Below, in pieces: positions 11,548-19,267 of a stretch of DNA of 20,994 nt; position 1 is the first letter of the stretch; every line of letters begins with the position of its first letter. The notes under the pieces are model-generated. The model searched no databases. It worked only from the letters and a program-made list of their open reading frames with translations, and was not told the DNA's origin. Source of the DNA: a virus. The stretch is from positions 1 to 20,994 of the IMG/VR virus record IMGVR_UViG_3300032397_002834; one strand, given 5' to 3'. The translations under genes and the position numbers were made by a program.

Positions 11548-12860
11548 AGCCGATCATCAACCTCTACGACTGGCAAAAGTTCTTTATCCAGAGCCGCGCC
11601 CGGTTCGAGATTTTGAACTGCGCGCGCCAGGCGGGAAAGTCTTTTGCCCTCGCGCTCAAGCACACCCTCCGCGCGGTCGAGCGGCCGCGCGACCTGGAGG
11701 TGCTGCTGTCGAAAGGCGAGCGGCAGTCGAAGGAACTGATGGAGAAGTGCAAGATGCACGCGCGGGCGATGGACGTGGCCCTGGCCGACTGGCAGGAAGA
11801 TGTTTACAAGGTGCCCGACTCCGACACCGAATACCAGCGGCTCACCATCGTCTTCGATAACGGCTCCCGGATCATCGGGCTGCCGGCCAACCCGGACACG
11901 GCTCGCGGCTACACCGCCAACATCGGGCTCGACGAGTTCGCCATCCATAAAAACTCGCGCGACATTTTCACCGCGCTCTTTCCGTCCCTCACGCGCGGGT
12001 TCTCGCTCACCATCTCCAGCACGCCGAAGGGGAAGCAAAACAAGTTTTACGAACTGTGGAACAACAAAAAGTACGAGAAGCACCTGGTCACCATTGAGGA
12101 CGCGGTGGCCCAGGGGCTGGACCTGACCGACGAGGATGGGCAGCCCTGCACGGTTGAAGACCTGCGCCAGGCGATGGGCGACGACGAGGCCTTCGAGCAG
12201 GAATACATGTGCCGCTTCCTCGACGAGGCCACGGCCTGGCTGACCTACGAAATGATCTCCGAGGCCGAGCACGAGCAGTGCGCGGAACTGGCGGCGGCCG
12301 GCGTGGGTGATGTCTTTGCCGGGATCGACATCGGCCGCAAGCGGGACCTCACCGTCTACATCTCGCTCAAAAAACTCGGCGACGTGAAGTGGATGCTGCG
12401 GAAGGTCGAACTGTCGAAGACGAGTTTCAGCGACCAGCGCCGCGCGCTGAGCGCCTTCATCCGCGAGGACGGCTGCCGGCGCGTGGCGGTCGATGCGACC
12501 GGACTCGGCATGCAGCTCGCCGAGGAACTTGAAACCGAGTTCGGGCCGATGGTCGAAGGCATCACGTTCACGGCCGCCAACAAGGAAGCCATCGCCAACG
12601 AAACCAAGCGGAGCTTTGAAGACAAGCTCACGCGGGTCTTCATCGACGACAAACTCCGCGAGGATCTCCATCGCGTGAAGCGCGTGGTGACGAGCACCGG
12701 GAACTTCCGCTTCGACGCGGAGCGCACCGAGGACGGACACGCCGACCGGTTTTGGGCGCTGGCCCTGGCCGAGCACGCGAGTTGCGAGCCGGAGGGCGCG
12801 CAGTTTATCGGCGTGATGCCGGGCGGAGTGGACATCTACGGGAAGGAAGCAAGGAGTTAG
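11544..12860 (+). CDS. Terminase large subunit (Mu gp28-like)
   Basis: A 438-residue packaging motor and nuclease. The ATPase half has a Walker A-like CARQAGKS (26-33), Walker B with catalytic glutamate IGLDEFA (127-133), and a coupling motif ISSTPKG (157-163). The C-terminal RNase H-like nuclease has Asp candidates D262 (FAGIDIGRKRDL), D317 (VAVDATGLG) and D401 (DGHADRFWALALA). The length is typical. It drives headful packaging of phage DNA into proheads. GGAGG lies 8 nt upstream of the start. The 3' end (GGAAGCAAGGAGT) is shared with the end of the protease gene. Confidence 0.93.
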   Translation: MKPIINLYDWQKFFIQSRARFEILNCARQAGKSFALALKHTLRAVERPRDLEVLLSKGERQSKELMEKCKMHARAMDVALADWQEDVYKVPDSDTEYQRLTIVFDNGSRIIGLPANPDTARGYTANIGLDEFAIHKNSRDIFTALFPSLTRGFSLTISSTPKGKQNKFYELWNNKKYEKHLVTIEDAVAQGLDLTDEDGQPCTVEDLRQAMGDDEAFEQEYMCRFLDEATAWLTYEMISEAEHEQCAELAAAGVGDVFAGIDIGRKRDLTVYISLKKLGDVKWMLRKVELSKTSFSDQRRALSAFIREDGCRRVAVDATGLGMQLAEELETEFGPMVEGITFTAANKEAIANETKRSFEDKLTRVFIDDKLREDLHRVKRVVTSTGNFRFDAERTEDGHADRFWALALAEHASCEPEGAQFIGVMPGGVDIYGKEARS

Positions 12861-13140
12861 GAGATGCGGCGATAAGCCGCCGGCGGCGAAAGCCGCAACA
12901 GGGGACCGCCAAGCTGGCCTGTGCAGGCGGCGGACGCGACCGGAGCGGTGGGGCCGGGAGCAAAAAATGAGGGGGTCCGGGGGGAATCATTCCACCCGGG
13001 GATGAAAAGGACGGTTGTGATGGCCCCCAGATTTACGCGAGAAGGCCCCCAGGAACGTTCCTGAGGCCGGTCGGGGGTCGGGGGCGCAGAAACGGGCAGG
13101 GTCGAGAGGCTGAGGCCGCCACGGCGGGCCAGGGGTAAAA
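12861..13140. other. Non-coding, repeat-rich gap between terminase and portal
   Basis: In 280 bp no ORF longer than about 20 codons is credible. The gap is very G-rich and holds GGCCCCCAG twice (about 13022 and 13044), the perfect palindrome AGGAACGTTCCT (13051-13062), GCGGCG/GCCGC inverted repeats near 12880, and a near-perfect palindrome at 12977-12999. The packed neighbours make it unusual. It could hold a packaging (pac) site, an RNA, or repeat insertions. Confidence 0.55.
12977..12999. repeat. GGGGAATCATTCC palindrome, copy A
   Basis: Eleven-base arms around a central C with one mismatch. It shares the core GGGGGAATCATTCC with the perfect palindrome at 18384-18404. Confidence 0.7.
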
Positions 13141-15489
13141 ATGGGAAAGCGTAAAAAGGAACTGAAACGGGCGGCAAAAATGGAGGCGAAGGCCGCGGTG
13201 GCCGAACTCGCCCGGGTCGCCGCCTCCGCCGGCGGGTTCGTCCCGCCGGCCGTGGCCCGTTCCTCGATCGAGACCCCAACCTCATTGTCCGGCGCCATGT
13301 CCGGGTTCTCCAGTTCGTTTTCTACCCTCTCGCCCGTCATCCCGCCGTCGTACCTGGACTTCATTCAACTGATGGCCGTGGTCAACCCGATCATTGCCGA
13401 CATCGTCCGCAAAAACGTCACCCTCTCCAACACCGGGCACTCGCTGATCGTGACCGACGCCCCGGACCGCCAGGTCGAGATCGCGGTCGCGGAATTGAAC
13501 CGGCTGGCCCCGATCATCTATCCGGGCTCGGCCGGGGTGGACGGCCTGTTCGGACATTATTTTTACCAACTCGCCACCACCGGGGCGCTCTCGTCGGAGG
13601 ACGTGCTCACGGACGACCTGCGCGGGGTCCGGCGCGTGGCCCTGGTGCCGGTGCGGAGCATCGCCCACAAATACGAGGACGGCCAGTACGTCCAGTACCA
13701 GACCGGGGCGCTGAGCGCCGCCGGCGGCGTCCGGCTGGACCCGGCCACTTACCACTATTTCGCGGCCGACACGCTGGAGAACTCGCCTTACGCCATCCCG
13801 CCGCTGGTCTCGGCCATCCGCGCGGTGCTGATCCAAAACGACATGATGGACAGCTTCGAGTTCATCATGCGGAAGCTCGGGATGATGGGACTGGTGGTGG
13901 CCAAGGTCACGCCGCCCCCGCGCAAGTCCGGCGAGAGCGACAAGGAATACATGCGCCGGGTGCGCGACTACCTGGGCGACGTGGGCGCGGCCCTGGGCGA
14001 CAACTACCGGAAGGGGATGCTGGTCTTCCCCAACGACATCGACGTTGAAAACAAAGCGGTCAGCACCGCCGGCGCGGCGTCGGTCGAGTCGCTGATGAAG
14101 ATCATCAACCAGAACATTTTTTCCGGAGCGCATTCCGACCCGGGGTTGCACGGGTTCAACTACGGGACCACCGAGACCTTCGCGCGCGTGGTGTATACCG
14201 AGATGGTCAACGGCCAGGCGTTCAACCGCCTGTTGGTCAAGCGCCGGCAGGAGGCGACATATCGTCTGCACCTGCTGCTCGCTCTGAAAGGCCTGCAGCC
14301 CAACGTCGCGGTGGTGTTCAAGGACCCGCCGTCGCTCAACCCGAACATAGAGGAGCTGGCCGACACCTACAAGGTTTCCAACACCATCAAAAAAGTCCAG
14401 GGCGGATACATCACCCCGGACCAGGGCGCGCAGGAGATGGGCTACGACTCGGCCGCCGACCCGGAGCGGGCGCTGATGGCGCCGGCCGCCGCAGGTGGGT
14501 TGCCGTTCGGGCTCTCCCGGGATCGCCGAGCGCCAGCTCGGGCCTTCCGGTTCAATGCCCACCTGCAACGCTACGAGTTCGCGCGACCGAGGATCGAAGT
14601 CCAAGGAGCAAGGAGCAAGGAGCAAGGGAGCGCTCGCCCCTGCGGTTGCGGCCGCGGTCACGTCAACCTCGAAAAGCCGGACACGGACGAGGCCGCCTGG
14701 ATCGATGACTACCTGGCCGCGATCGCGCCCGGCTCCGAGAAGGCCCGCGCCGCGGCGGTCGCCGCCATCGACGAGCTGCTCGCGGGCTCACGCGCGGCCG
14801 ACTTCACCCCCGAGACGTTCGCCGACGCGGCCTACGCCGCGATCAAAAAATCCTACGGCGAGGCCTTCGCCGCGGCCGGGGTAGAGAAGTTGGTCGAAGA
14901 GCAGCTCTCGGACGCCTACAAATTTTATCGGACGGCGGACACGTCGCTGCTCGGCGCGGATGGCGTCGCCGGGTTCGCGTTCGACTCGGTTGACATGCGC
15001 TCGGTCGAGTTCCTGGTGAAGACCGATAAATATTATTTCTCCTCGTTCGTCGATAACGAGTCGATGCAGTCGCCGATGAAGTCCTTCCTCTCCGACAAGT
15101 ACCTGGAGCACGGCGAGGGCATTTTCGGCCGCACCAACCCGGACACGCTGACGGAATTCCGCAACCTGTTTGACGACCAGTTGACGTCGCTCAGCGACTC
15201 CGAGGTCCAGCGGATCGTCGATACCAGCGTCGCCCGCACCCGGAACTGGGGGCACATCGGGCAGCTCAATGAGGCCGGGTTCGACGAGGCTGTCATCCTC
15301 GCCGGCGTCTCCCCCTGCGCCGAGATCTGCCAGCCGATGATCGGCAAGACCTTCAAGGTCGTTGTCGCCCGCGATCGCATCGAGGAGATGCTCGGGATGA
15401 GCGAGGACGCCTTCCTCGACGCGCTCCGCGACGGCACGGACTTTCCCCCGTTTCATCCCAACTGCCACTGCCGTTTAGGAGCCAAATGA
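13141..15489 (+). CDS. Portal protein fused to a Mu F-like minor head protein
   Basis: A 782-residue protein with two parts. Residues 1 to about 470 look like a portal (long helical and beta segments, VNPIIADIVRKNVTLSNTGH early, and a late YITPDQGAQEMGYDS typical of portal C termini). Residues about 510-782 are a Mu F/SPP1 gp7-type head morphogenesis domain, ending in the expected signature: C726-A-E-I-C730, GK, then PPFHPNCHC (769-777). The two are usually separate genes (Mu gp29 and gp30). The join (residues 487-497) is encoded by an (AAGGAGC)n repeat, in frame. AGGGG lies 5 nt before ATG 13141. The next gene starts on its stop. Confidence 0.88.
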   Translation: MGKRKKELKRAAKMEAKAAVAELARVAASAGGFVPPAVARSSIETPTSLSGAMSGFSSSFSTLSPVIPPSYLDFIQLMAVVNPIIADIVRKNVTLSNTGHSLIVTDAPDRQVEIAVAELNRLAPIIYPGSAGVDGLFGHYFYQLATTGALSSEDVLTDDLRGVRRVALVPVRSIAHKYEDGQYVQYQTGALSAAGGVRLDPATYHYFAADTLENSPYAIPPLVSAIRAVLIQNDMMDSFEFIMRKLGMMGLVVAKVTPPPRKSGESDKEYMRRVRDYLGDVGAALGDNYRKGMLVFPNDIDVENKAVSTAGAASVESLMKIINQNIFSGAHSDPGLHGFNYGTTETFARVVYTEMVNGQAFNRLLVKRRQEATYRLHLLLALKGLQPNVAVVFKDPPSLNPNIEELADTYKVSNTIKKVQGGYITPDQGAQEMGYDSAADPERALMAPAAAGGLPFGLSRDRRAPARAFRFNAHLQRYEFARPRIEVQGARSKEQGSARPCGCGRGHVNLEKPDTDEAAWIDDYLAAIAPGSEKARAAAVAAIDELLAGSRAADFTPETFADAAYAAIKKSYGEAFAAAGVEKLVEEQLSDAYKFYRTADTSLLGADGVAGFAFDSVDMRSVEFLVKTDKYYFSSFVDNESMQSPMKSFLSDKYLEHGEGIFGRTNPDTLTEFRNLFDDQLTSLSDSEVQRIVDTSVARTRNWGHIGQLNEAGFDEAVILAGVSPCAEICQPMIGKTFKVVVARDRIEEMLGMSEDAFLDALRDGTDFPPFHPNCHCRLGAK
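14603..14627. repeat. (AAGGAGC)3.6 tract at the portal/Mu F junction
   Basis: Three full heptamers and a partial one, perfect, encoding GARSKEQG. All frames of the 21-bp period are open, so insertion of this repeat can link coding regions without stops. It matches the tract at 5248-5266. Confidence 0.85.
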
Positions 15490-16805
15490 TGAAGCCATTC
15501 TCCGACCGTTTGCAGATGTTCGTTGGCGGGGTGATCCACAACCTGGCCCTGCCCCGCATCACCCGCCGGGACGGCACCGAACTGGCCGGCTCGCCGACCT
15601 TCTGGCCCCGGATCATGCCGGCGGCGGGCTCGCCGGTCGTCGAGCCGAACATGGCGACCCGCTTCCTGAGTCCGGACCCCGACAGCTTCGTCTTCGCCAA
15701 GTTCCGCGGGCTGTCGACCATCATGCTCGACGCCTGGTCGGACTGGTACGAGGCCCCGGTGGTGCTCGACTTCACCGAGCCTGGGATGTTGGAGGCGGCG
15801 GTGCCGCTGGCGAAAGGCATCGCGGTCTACCCCGACCACTCCCACGGCGTGGCCGACTGGATCGGCGTGGTCACCAATTCCTGGTGGGGAGCGAATGACC
15901 CGGGCCTGCCGGTCCCCGGCATCGACCTCGAACTTCGCATCGACAGCTTCGTCTCGGACGTTGCCCGACGCGTGGCGATGGGCCTGCTGTCCGACCTGCC
16001 CACCGTCCGCTCCGGCAGCTTTGGGATGCGGAACTACCTGGAGATGTCCCACCCCAAAATGCTGATCGAGGAGTTCGTCCTGCGGCAGGGCGAGATCGTC
16101 GGCGGGCAGATCGTGCGCTTCATTGTCCGCGAGATTATCGAGCTGGGGGAATACTCGCTCGTTTACAAGGGGGCCGACCCCCTGGCGGTGAAACTGGCGC
16201 GGTCGCGCGAGCGCGTGGCCGTGCCCAACATCAACCCCCAACAGCCGGGCGAGGCGGCAGCGCCGCTGGCGGGCGACTCGCTGACCGGTAAAGAGGAGGA
16301 AGGCATGAAGATTTTTGGTGATGCGCAGCTCGCCCGGGTGGGGACCATCCTGGGCGCGGCTCCGCCGGTGGAAGACGACCAGATCGGCGAGGCGCTGCTT
16401 GCGCGGGCGGAAAAACTCGCCGCCGACACCGTCGAGTTGATGCGGAAAATCGCGGACCTCACCCCCAAGGCCGCCGCCGGCGACGTGCTGCTCGCGGCCG
16501 AGCGGGCGGAGGTCGTCCGCCTGGCCAAGATCGTCCAGGGCGATTCCGCGCCGGTGGCGCTCAAGGCCCTGGAGGACTCGATCAACGCCGCGGGAGCCGG
16601 CCGGCTCGTCGAGATGCACGCGGAGTTCGCGAAGCTCGCCGACGCGAAGCTCCCGCTGCGTTGCGCGGCGTGCGGGTCCACCACCGTCGAGCGCCGGAGT
16701 TCGGTCGAGCAGACTCCGGAGACGGGCCTCCACAAAACCCCGGCGTCCGCCGACCCGGCCGCCGCCAGACTGTCCCGCCGGTACGGGGACGGAAGCAAGG
16801 AGTAA
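15486..16805 (+). CDS. Prohead protease with C-terminal scaffold region
   Basis: A 439-residue protein. The N-terminal half resembles serine prohead proteases: YPDHSHGVADWIGVVTN with H118 or H120 as candidate catalytic His, GLPVPGIDLEL, then RSGSFGM with S176 or S178 as candidate Ser, and a closing REIIELGEYSLVYKGADPLA that matches the usual E-x-S-L-V...A-(N/D)-P end. Residues 240-439 are Ala/Glu-rich helices typical of a scaffold, plus a CxxC pair (CAAC) near the end. AGGAG lies 5 nt before ATG 15486, which overlaps the portal stop. Mu makes protease and scaffold from one reading frame, as seems to be the case here. Confidence 0.85.
   Translation: MMKPFSDRLQMFVGGVIHNLALPRITRRDGTELAGSPTFWPRIMPAAGSPVVEPNMATRFLSPDPDSFVFAKFRGLSTIMLDAWSDWYEAPVVLDFTEPGMLEAAVPLAKGIAVYPDHSHGVADWIGVVTNSWWGANDPGLPVPGIDLELRIDSFVSDVARRVAMGLLSDLPTVRSGSFGMRNYLEMSHPKMLIEEFVLRQGEIVGGQIVRFIVREIIELGEYSLVYKGADPLAVKLARSRERVAVPNINPQQPGEAAAPLAGDSLTGKEEEGMKIFGDAQLARVGTILGAAPPVEDDQIGEALLARAEKLAADTVELMRKIADLTPKAAAGDVLLAAERAEVVRLAKIVQGDSAPVALKALEDSINAAGAGRLVEMHAEFAKLADAKLPLRCAACGSTTVERRSSVEQTPETGLHKTPASADPAAARLSRRYGDGSKE
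16305..16805 (+). CDS. Nested scaffold protein from an internal start
   Basis: Inside the protease gene and in the same frame, GAGGAGG (16293-16299) lies 5 nt before ATG 16305, giving a 166-residue product MKIFGDAQLARVG and onward. It consists almost entirely of Ala/Glu/Arg-rich helix (ALLARAEKLAADTVELMRKI...), the character of a scaffold. The arrangement parallels Mu I/Z and lambda C/Nu3, where a start in the 3' part of the protease gene makes the scaffold in excess (established for those phages; inferred here). Confidence 0.75.
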   Translation: MKIFGDAQLARVGTILGAAPPVEDDQIGEALLARAEKLAADTVELMRKIADLTPKAAAGDVLLAAERAEVVRLAKIVQGDSAPVALKALEDSINAAGAGRLVEMHAEFAKLADAKLPLRCAACGSTTVERRSSVEQTPETGLHKTPASADPAAARLSRRYGDGSKE

Positions 16806-16808
16806 CTC

Positions 16809-17228
16809 ATGTCCGAGCAAACCCAGGACCACGGCATCCGCCAGGACGCGCCCGGCAGCTACGTCTCCCTCGGGGTGACGATGGCCGCCGCCGACTACCC
16901 GGTGAACGGCCTCGTCAACATCACCGACGACTACACCGTCACCCTCATCGTCGCCGCCGACAAGAAGTCGGTCGGCGAGGTCACCCAGACCGCCCACGTG
17001 GCCGGCGGCAAGGGCACCATCGCCACCCGTTTCCGCCGCATCCTGCACGACGCCAACGCCAACGCGGCCGTCGCCGCGGGCGCGGGCGCGAAAATCGTCG
17101 CGGACGTCGCCGGCGTCCAGACCTTCGACACCTTCACCGAGGGGGCCGATGGCGAAATCGAAAGGGTCGGGACGTTCCTGACCCACGCCGACGCGCAGGG
17201 CGACAAGGTTGACATCGGCCTGTACTAA
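16809..17228 (+). CDS. Head decoration or stabilisation protein
   Basis: A 139-residue Ala/Val/Thr-rich beta protein with no membrane helix or Cys, located between protease and major capsid genes, where decoration proteins (for example DUF2190 or lambda D types) lie. The N terminus is polar and flexible (MSEQTQDHGIRQDAPGSYVS), as in trimeric decoration proteins, followed by short strands (TVTLIVAADK, GEVTQTAHVAGG). The ribosome binding site AAGGAG belongs to the repeat-like GGAAGCAAGGAGT at the end of the preceding gene. The assignment rests on context and composition. Confidence 0.65.
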   Translation: MSEQTQDHGIRQDAPGSYVSLGVTMAAADYPVNGLVNITDDYTVTLIVAADKKSVGEVTQTAHVAGGKGTIATRFRRILHDANANAAVAAGAGAKIVADVAGVQTFDTFTEGADGEIERVGTFLTHADAQGDKVDIGLY

Positions 17229-17229
17229 C

Positions 17230-17247
17230 CCGCGACTGAAGTCGCGG
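17230..17247. repeat. Palindrome right after a stop codon
   Basis: CCGCGACT, GA, AGTCGCGG: a perfect 8-bp stem starting one base after the TAA of the decoration gene, followed by CCAC. There is no T-run, so it is not a classic terminator; it lies 30 bp before the major capsid gene. Confidence 0.8.
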
Positions 17248-17276
17248 CCACGAGAAAAAAAAGGAGACGGAAAAAC

Positions 17277-18335
17277 ATGAGCAGAAATTTCAAGGGGAAA
17301 ACCCCGGAACAGATGGCCGGCGAGATCAAGCTCGGCGGCTGGAAGAGTTTCGGCACCTATTGCCTGGGCGCGCTCGGGGCCTCCCCCGCGGACGTGCTCC
17401 GGGCACTGGCGATCAACCTCTCCGAAGTCCAGGTCTCGGCCCTGGTCACCGACCCGGCCCTGACCTGGCTCTATCCCGAGATGGTCAAGGAGGCCGTGCT
17501 CGAAGGCTTCGAGAACCCCGAGACCGCCTGGTGGCAGGACCTGATCTTCTCCCAGGCCGCGGTCAACGCCAAGGACATCCGCCAGCCGAGCTTCACCCTC
17601 AACCAGGACGCCGGCCCGCAGGAGACGCAGGAGGGCGAGTCGATGCAGGTGACCTTCATCACCTCCGGCTCGCGGTCCGTCACCCTGCGCAAAAACGCCG
17701 AGGCCATCGGTCTGACCTACGAGGTCACCAACTTCGCCACCGTGGACCAGGTGCAGATCTGGACCCGCCAGTACGGCTGCAACATGGCCAGCAAGCTCAA
17801 CGCCTACGCCGTCGACCGCCTGGTCAACGGCGATCAGGCCGACCTCTCGATGGCCGCCGCGGTCATCGGCGTCGCCTCCGTGGCCGACGGCTTCACCTGG
17901 AAGGACTTCCTCCGGGTGTGCGCGGTGATGGCCAAGCTCGGCAACCCCATCGACTTCTGCATCGTCGACCTCGCCGAGTACATGGACCTGGCCAACATGG
18001 ACGAGTTCAAGCGCCTGGCGGCGGGCGAGGCCCTGACCAAACTCAACCTGAAGACCCCGGTGCCGGCGGCGCTCAACACCTTCATCCACTCCGGGGTCGG
18101 CGCGGACAAGTTCCTCTTCGGCAGCAAGTCCAAGGCGCTGTGGAAGGCGAACGCGATCCCGCTGCTGATCGAGACCGACAAGGACATCCAGAAGCAGACC
18201 AACTTGGTGGCGGCCTCGGAGACGGCGGACATGGTCAACATGCTCCGCACCGCCCGCGTCATCGTCGACCGTACCCTGGAGTACGCGGCCAACCCGTTCC
18301 CGGCCTGGATGACCCCGGCCGGCGTGACGATGTAA
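17277..18335 (+). CDS. Major capsid protein (HK97 fold likely)
   Basis: A 352-residue protein with AAGGAG upstream of ATG 17277. The N-terminal region is helical (MAGEIKLGGWKSFGTYCLGA...), followed by a domain with an E-loop-like segment (QDAGPQETQEGESMQVTF). Then come LRKNAEAIGLTYEVTNFA and a C-terminal LVAASETADMVNMLRTARVI. This layout and its size fit Mu-like and other HK97-fold capsids that start with a short delta-domain-like segment. Its place after protease, scaffold and decoration genes supports it. Codon use is extremely GC-rich, as expected for a highly expressed gene of this genome. Confidence 0.85.
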   Translation: MSRNFKGKTPEQMAGEIKLGGWKSFGTYCLGALGASPADVLRALAINLSEVQVSALVTDPALTWLYPEMVKEAVLEGFENPETAWWQDLIFSQAAVNAKDIRQPSFTLNQDAGPQETQEGESMQVTFITSGSRSVTLRKNAEAIGLTYEVTNFATVDQVQIWTRQYGCNMASKLNAYAVDRLVNGDQADLSMAAAVIGVASVADGFTWKDFLRVCAVMAKLGNPIDFCIVDLAEYMDLANMDEFKRLAAGEALTKLNLKTPVPAALNTFIHSGVGADKFLFGSKSKALWKANAIPLLIETDKDIQKQTNLVAASETADMVNMLRTARVIVDRTLEYAANPFPAWMTPAGVTM

Positions 18336-18350
18336 CGAGCGTGACGCTCG
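18336..18350. repeat. CGT-G-ACG palindrome, member 5
   Basis: CGAGCGT, G, ACGCTCG, followed by ACCC, directly after the TAA of the capsid gene. Confidence 0.8.
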
Positions 18351-18383
18351 ACCCGAAGTGACGGACTCTGAATAACCGAGGGT

Positions 18384-18404
18384 GCGGGGGAATCATTCCC
18401 CCGC
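18384..18404. repeat. GGGGAATCATTCC palindrome, copy B
   Basis: Perfect 10-bp arms (GCGGGGGAAT) around a central C, 31 bp before the ATG of the signal-peptide gene and upstream of its AAAAAAAGGAG ribosome binding site. It shares its core with 12977-12999. Confidence 0.75.
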
Positions 18405-18434
18405 GCTCCCAAGAAAAAAAAGGAGAAAAGAACC

Positions 18435-19226
18435 ATGAAGCGACTGAAAGTAATCGTCCTCACCGCGATCGTCCTGTTCGCGGCTGTCATCGCCTTCTTC
18501 ACCATCGCGCCCCCCGCGACCACGGCGACGGCGTTGTCGACGCAGACGGCGCTCAACCGGCTGGAACGCTACCAGCGGCCGACTCCGCTCAACTACGCGC
18601 CGTCACGGACGGTGAGCGTCTTTACCGTCACCTATGCCGGGGCCGCGGCCACGGCGGACATCACCGTGGGCACGACCAACATCACCGCCGACGCCCCGGG
18701 CTCCACCGACTACCCCGCCTTCCTGGCGGCCGGCACCCAGTTGGGCGATTCCGCCACCGGGTGCGTCCGCGCCTACGACCTCTGTAAGACCATCGACGCC
18801 CTGACCGATTGGGAATGCGACCTCGCCCTCGGCGCCGACCCGTTTCTCTGCGCGGACTTTCTCACCGCCGGGGCCAACACCAACGCCCTGACGGGCGCGG
18901 CCGTGGTCGCGGCCACCGGGCTGGTGCGCGACTGGGGGATGGTGATCCCGGCGCAGGGCACCTACTACCCGATCTACCTGCACAGCGTCACGGCTTCGAT
19001 TACTGGGGCGGGCACCTGCAAACTGGAAGTCTATGACGGCACGTCGGCGACCGGCGACCTGATGTGGGCGCGAACGCTGGCGACCACCGTCACCTCGACC
19101 AATGAGTTCCCCGGCCCGGGTCTGATCGGCACCAACAACACGGACATGGTCATCCGAGGCACGTGCAGCGGCAACACCACCACCGCCGGGTTCGGCGCGG
19201 TCCAGGCCGAGACCCACGGCTATTGA
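18435..19226 (+). CDS. Signal-peptide or N-anchored virion-region protein
   Basis: A 263-residue protein. The N terminus is a classic Sec signal or anchor: a basic MKRLK, a hydrophobic core (VIVLTAIVLFAAVIAFFTIA) and a small-residue region (PPATTATA) as possible cleavage site. The rest is Thr/Ala/Gly-rich and beta-like (YAGAAATADITVGTTNITAD, TYYPIYLHSVTASITGAGTC) with six or more Cys that could form disulfides outside the cytoplasm. A secretion signal in a capsid operon is unusual. It may be an envelope or cell-surface protein, or a head fibre with a hydrophobic N terminus. The stop is part of a palindrome. No family was recognised. Confidence 0.75.
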   Translation: MKRLKVIVLTAIVLFAAVIAFFTIAPPATTATALSTQTALNRLERYQRPTPLNYAPSRTVSVFTVTYAGAAATADITVGTTNITADAPGSTDYPAFLAAGTQLGDSATGCVRAYDLCKTIDALTDWECDLALGADPFLCADFLTAGANTNALTGAAVVAATGLVRDWGMVIPAQGTYYPIYLHSVTASITGAGTCKLEVYDGTSATGDLMWARTLATTVTSTNEFPGPGLIGTNNTDMVIRGTCSGNTTTAGFGAVQAETHGY

Positions 19227-19240
19227 AGCCTACGGCTTCA
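19224..19240. repeat. Palindrome containing the stop codon
   Basis: TGAAGCC, TAC, GGCTTCA: a perfect 7-bp stem whose first three bases are the TGA stop of the signal-peptide gene, followed by CC. Confidence 0.8.
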
Positions 19241-19267
19241 CCAAACAGTTAGAGCTGGAGGTAATCA

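Noticed and set aside
11508-12776. 422-codon minus-strand frame opposite the large terminase
   Set aside because: The terminase has all expected ATPase and nuclease motifs. The opposite frame is biased sequence without features.
14603-14627. AAGGAGC repeats as ribosome binding sites for a separate Mu F gene
   Set aside because: No in-frame ATG, GTG or TTG lies at suitable spacing, so a separate start is not supported here.
15453-18089. 878-codon open frame on the minus strand
   Set aside because: It runs antisense through the protease, decoration and capsid genes. High third-position GC keeps antisense frames open, the translation is low-complexity (Gly/His/Arg/Val), and it has no motif.
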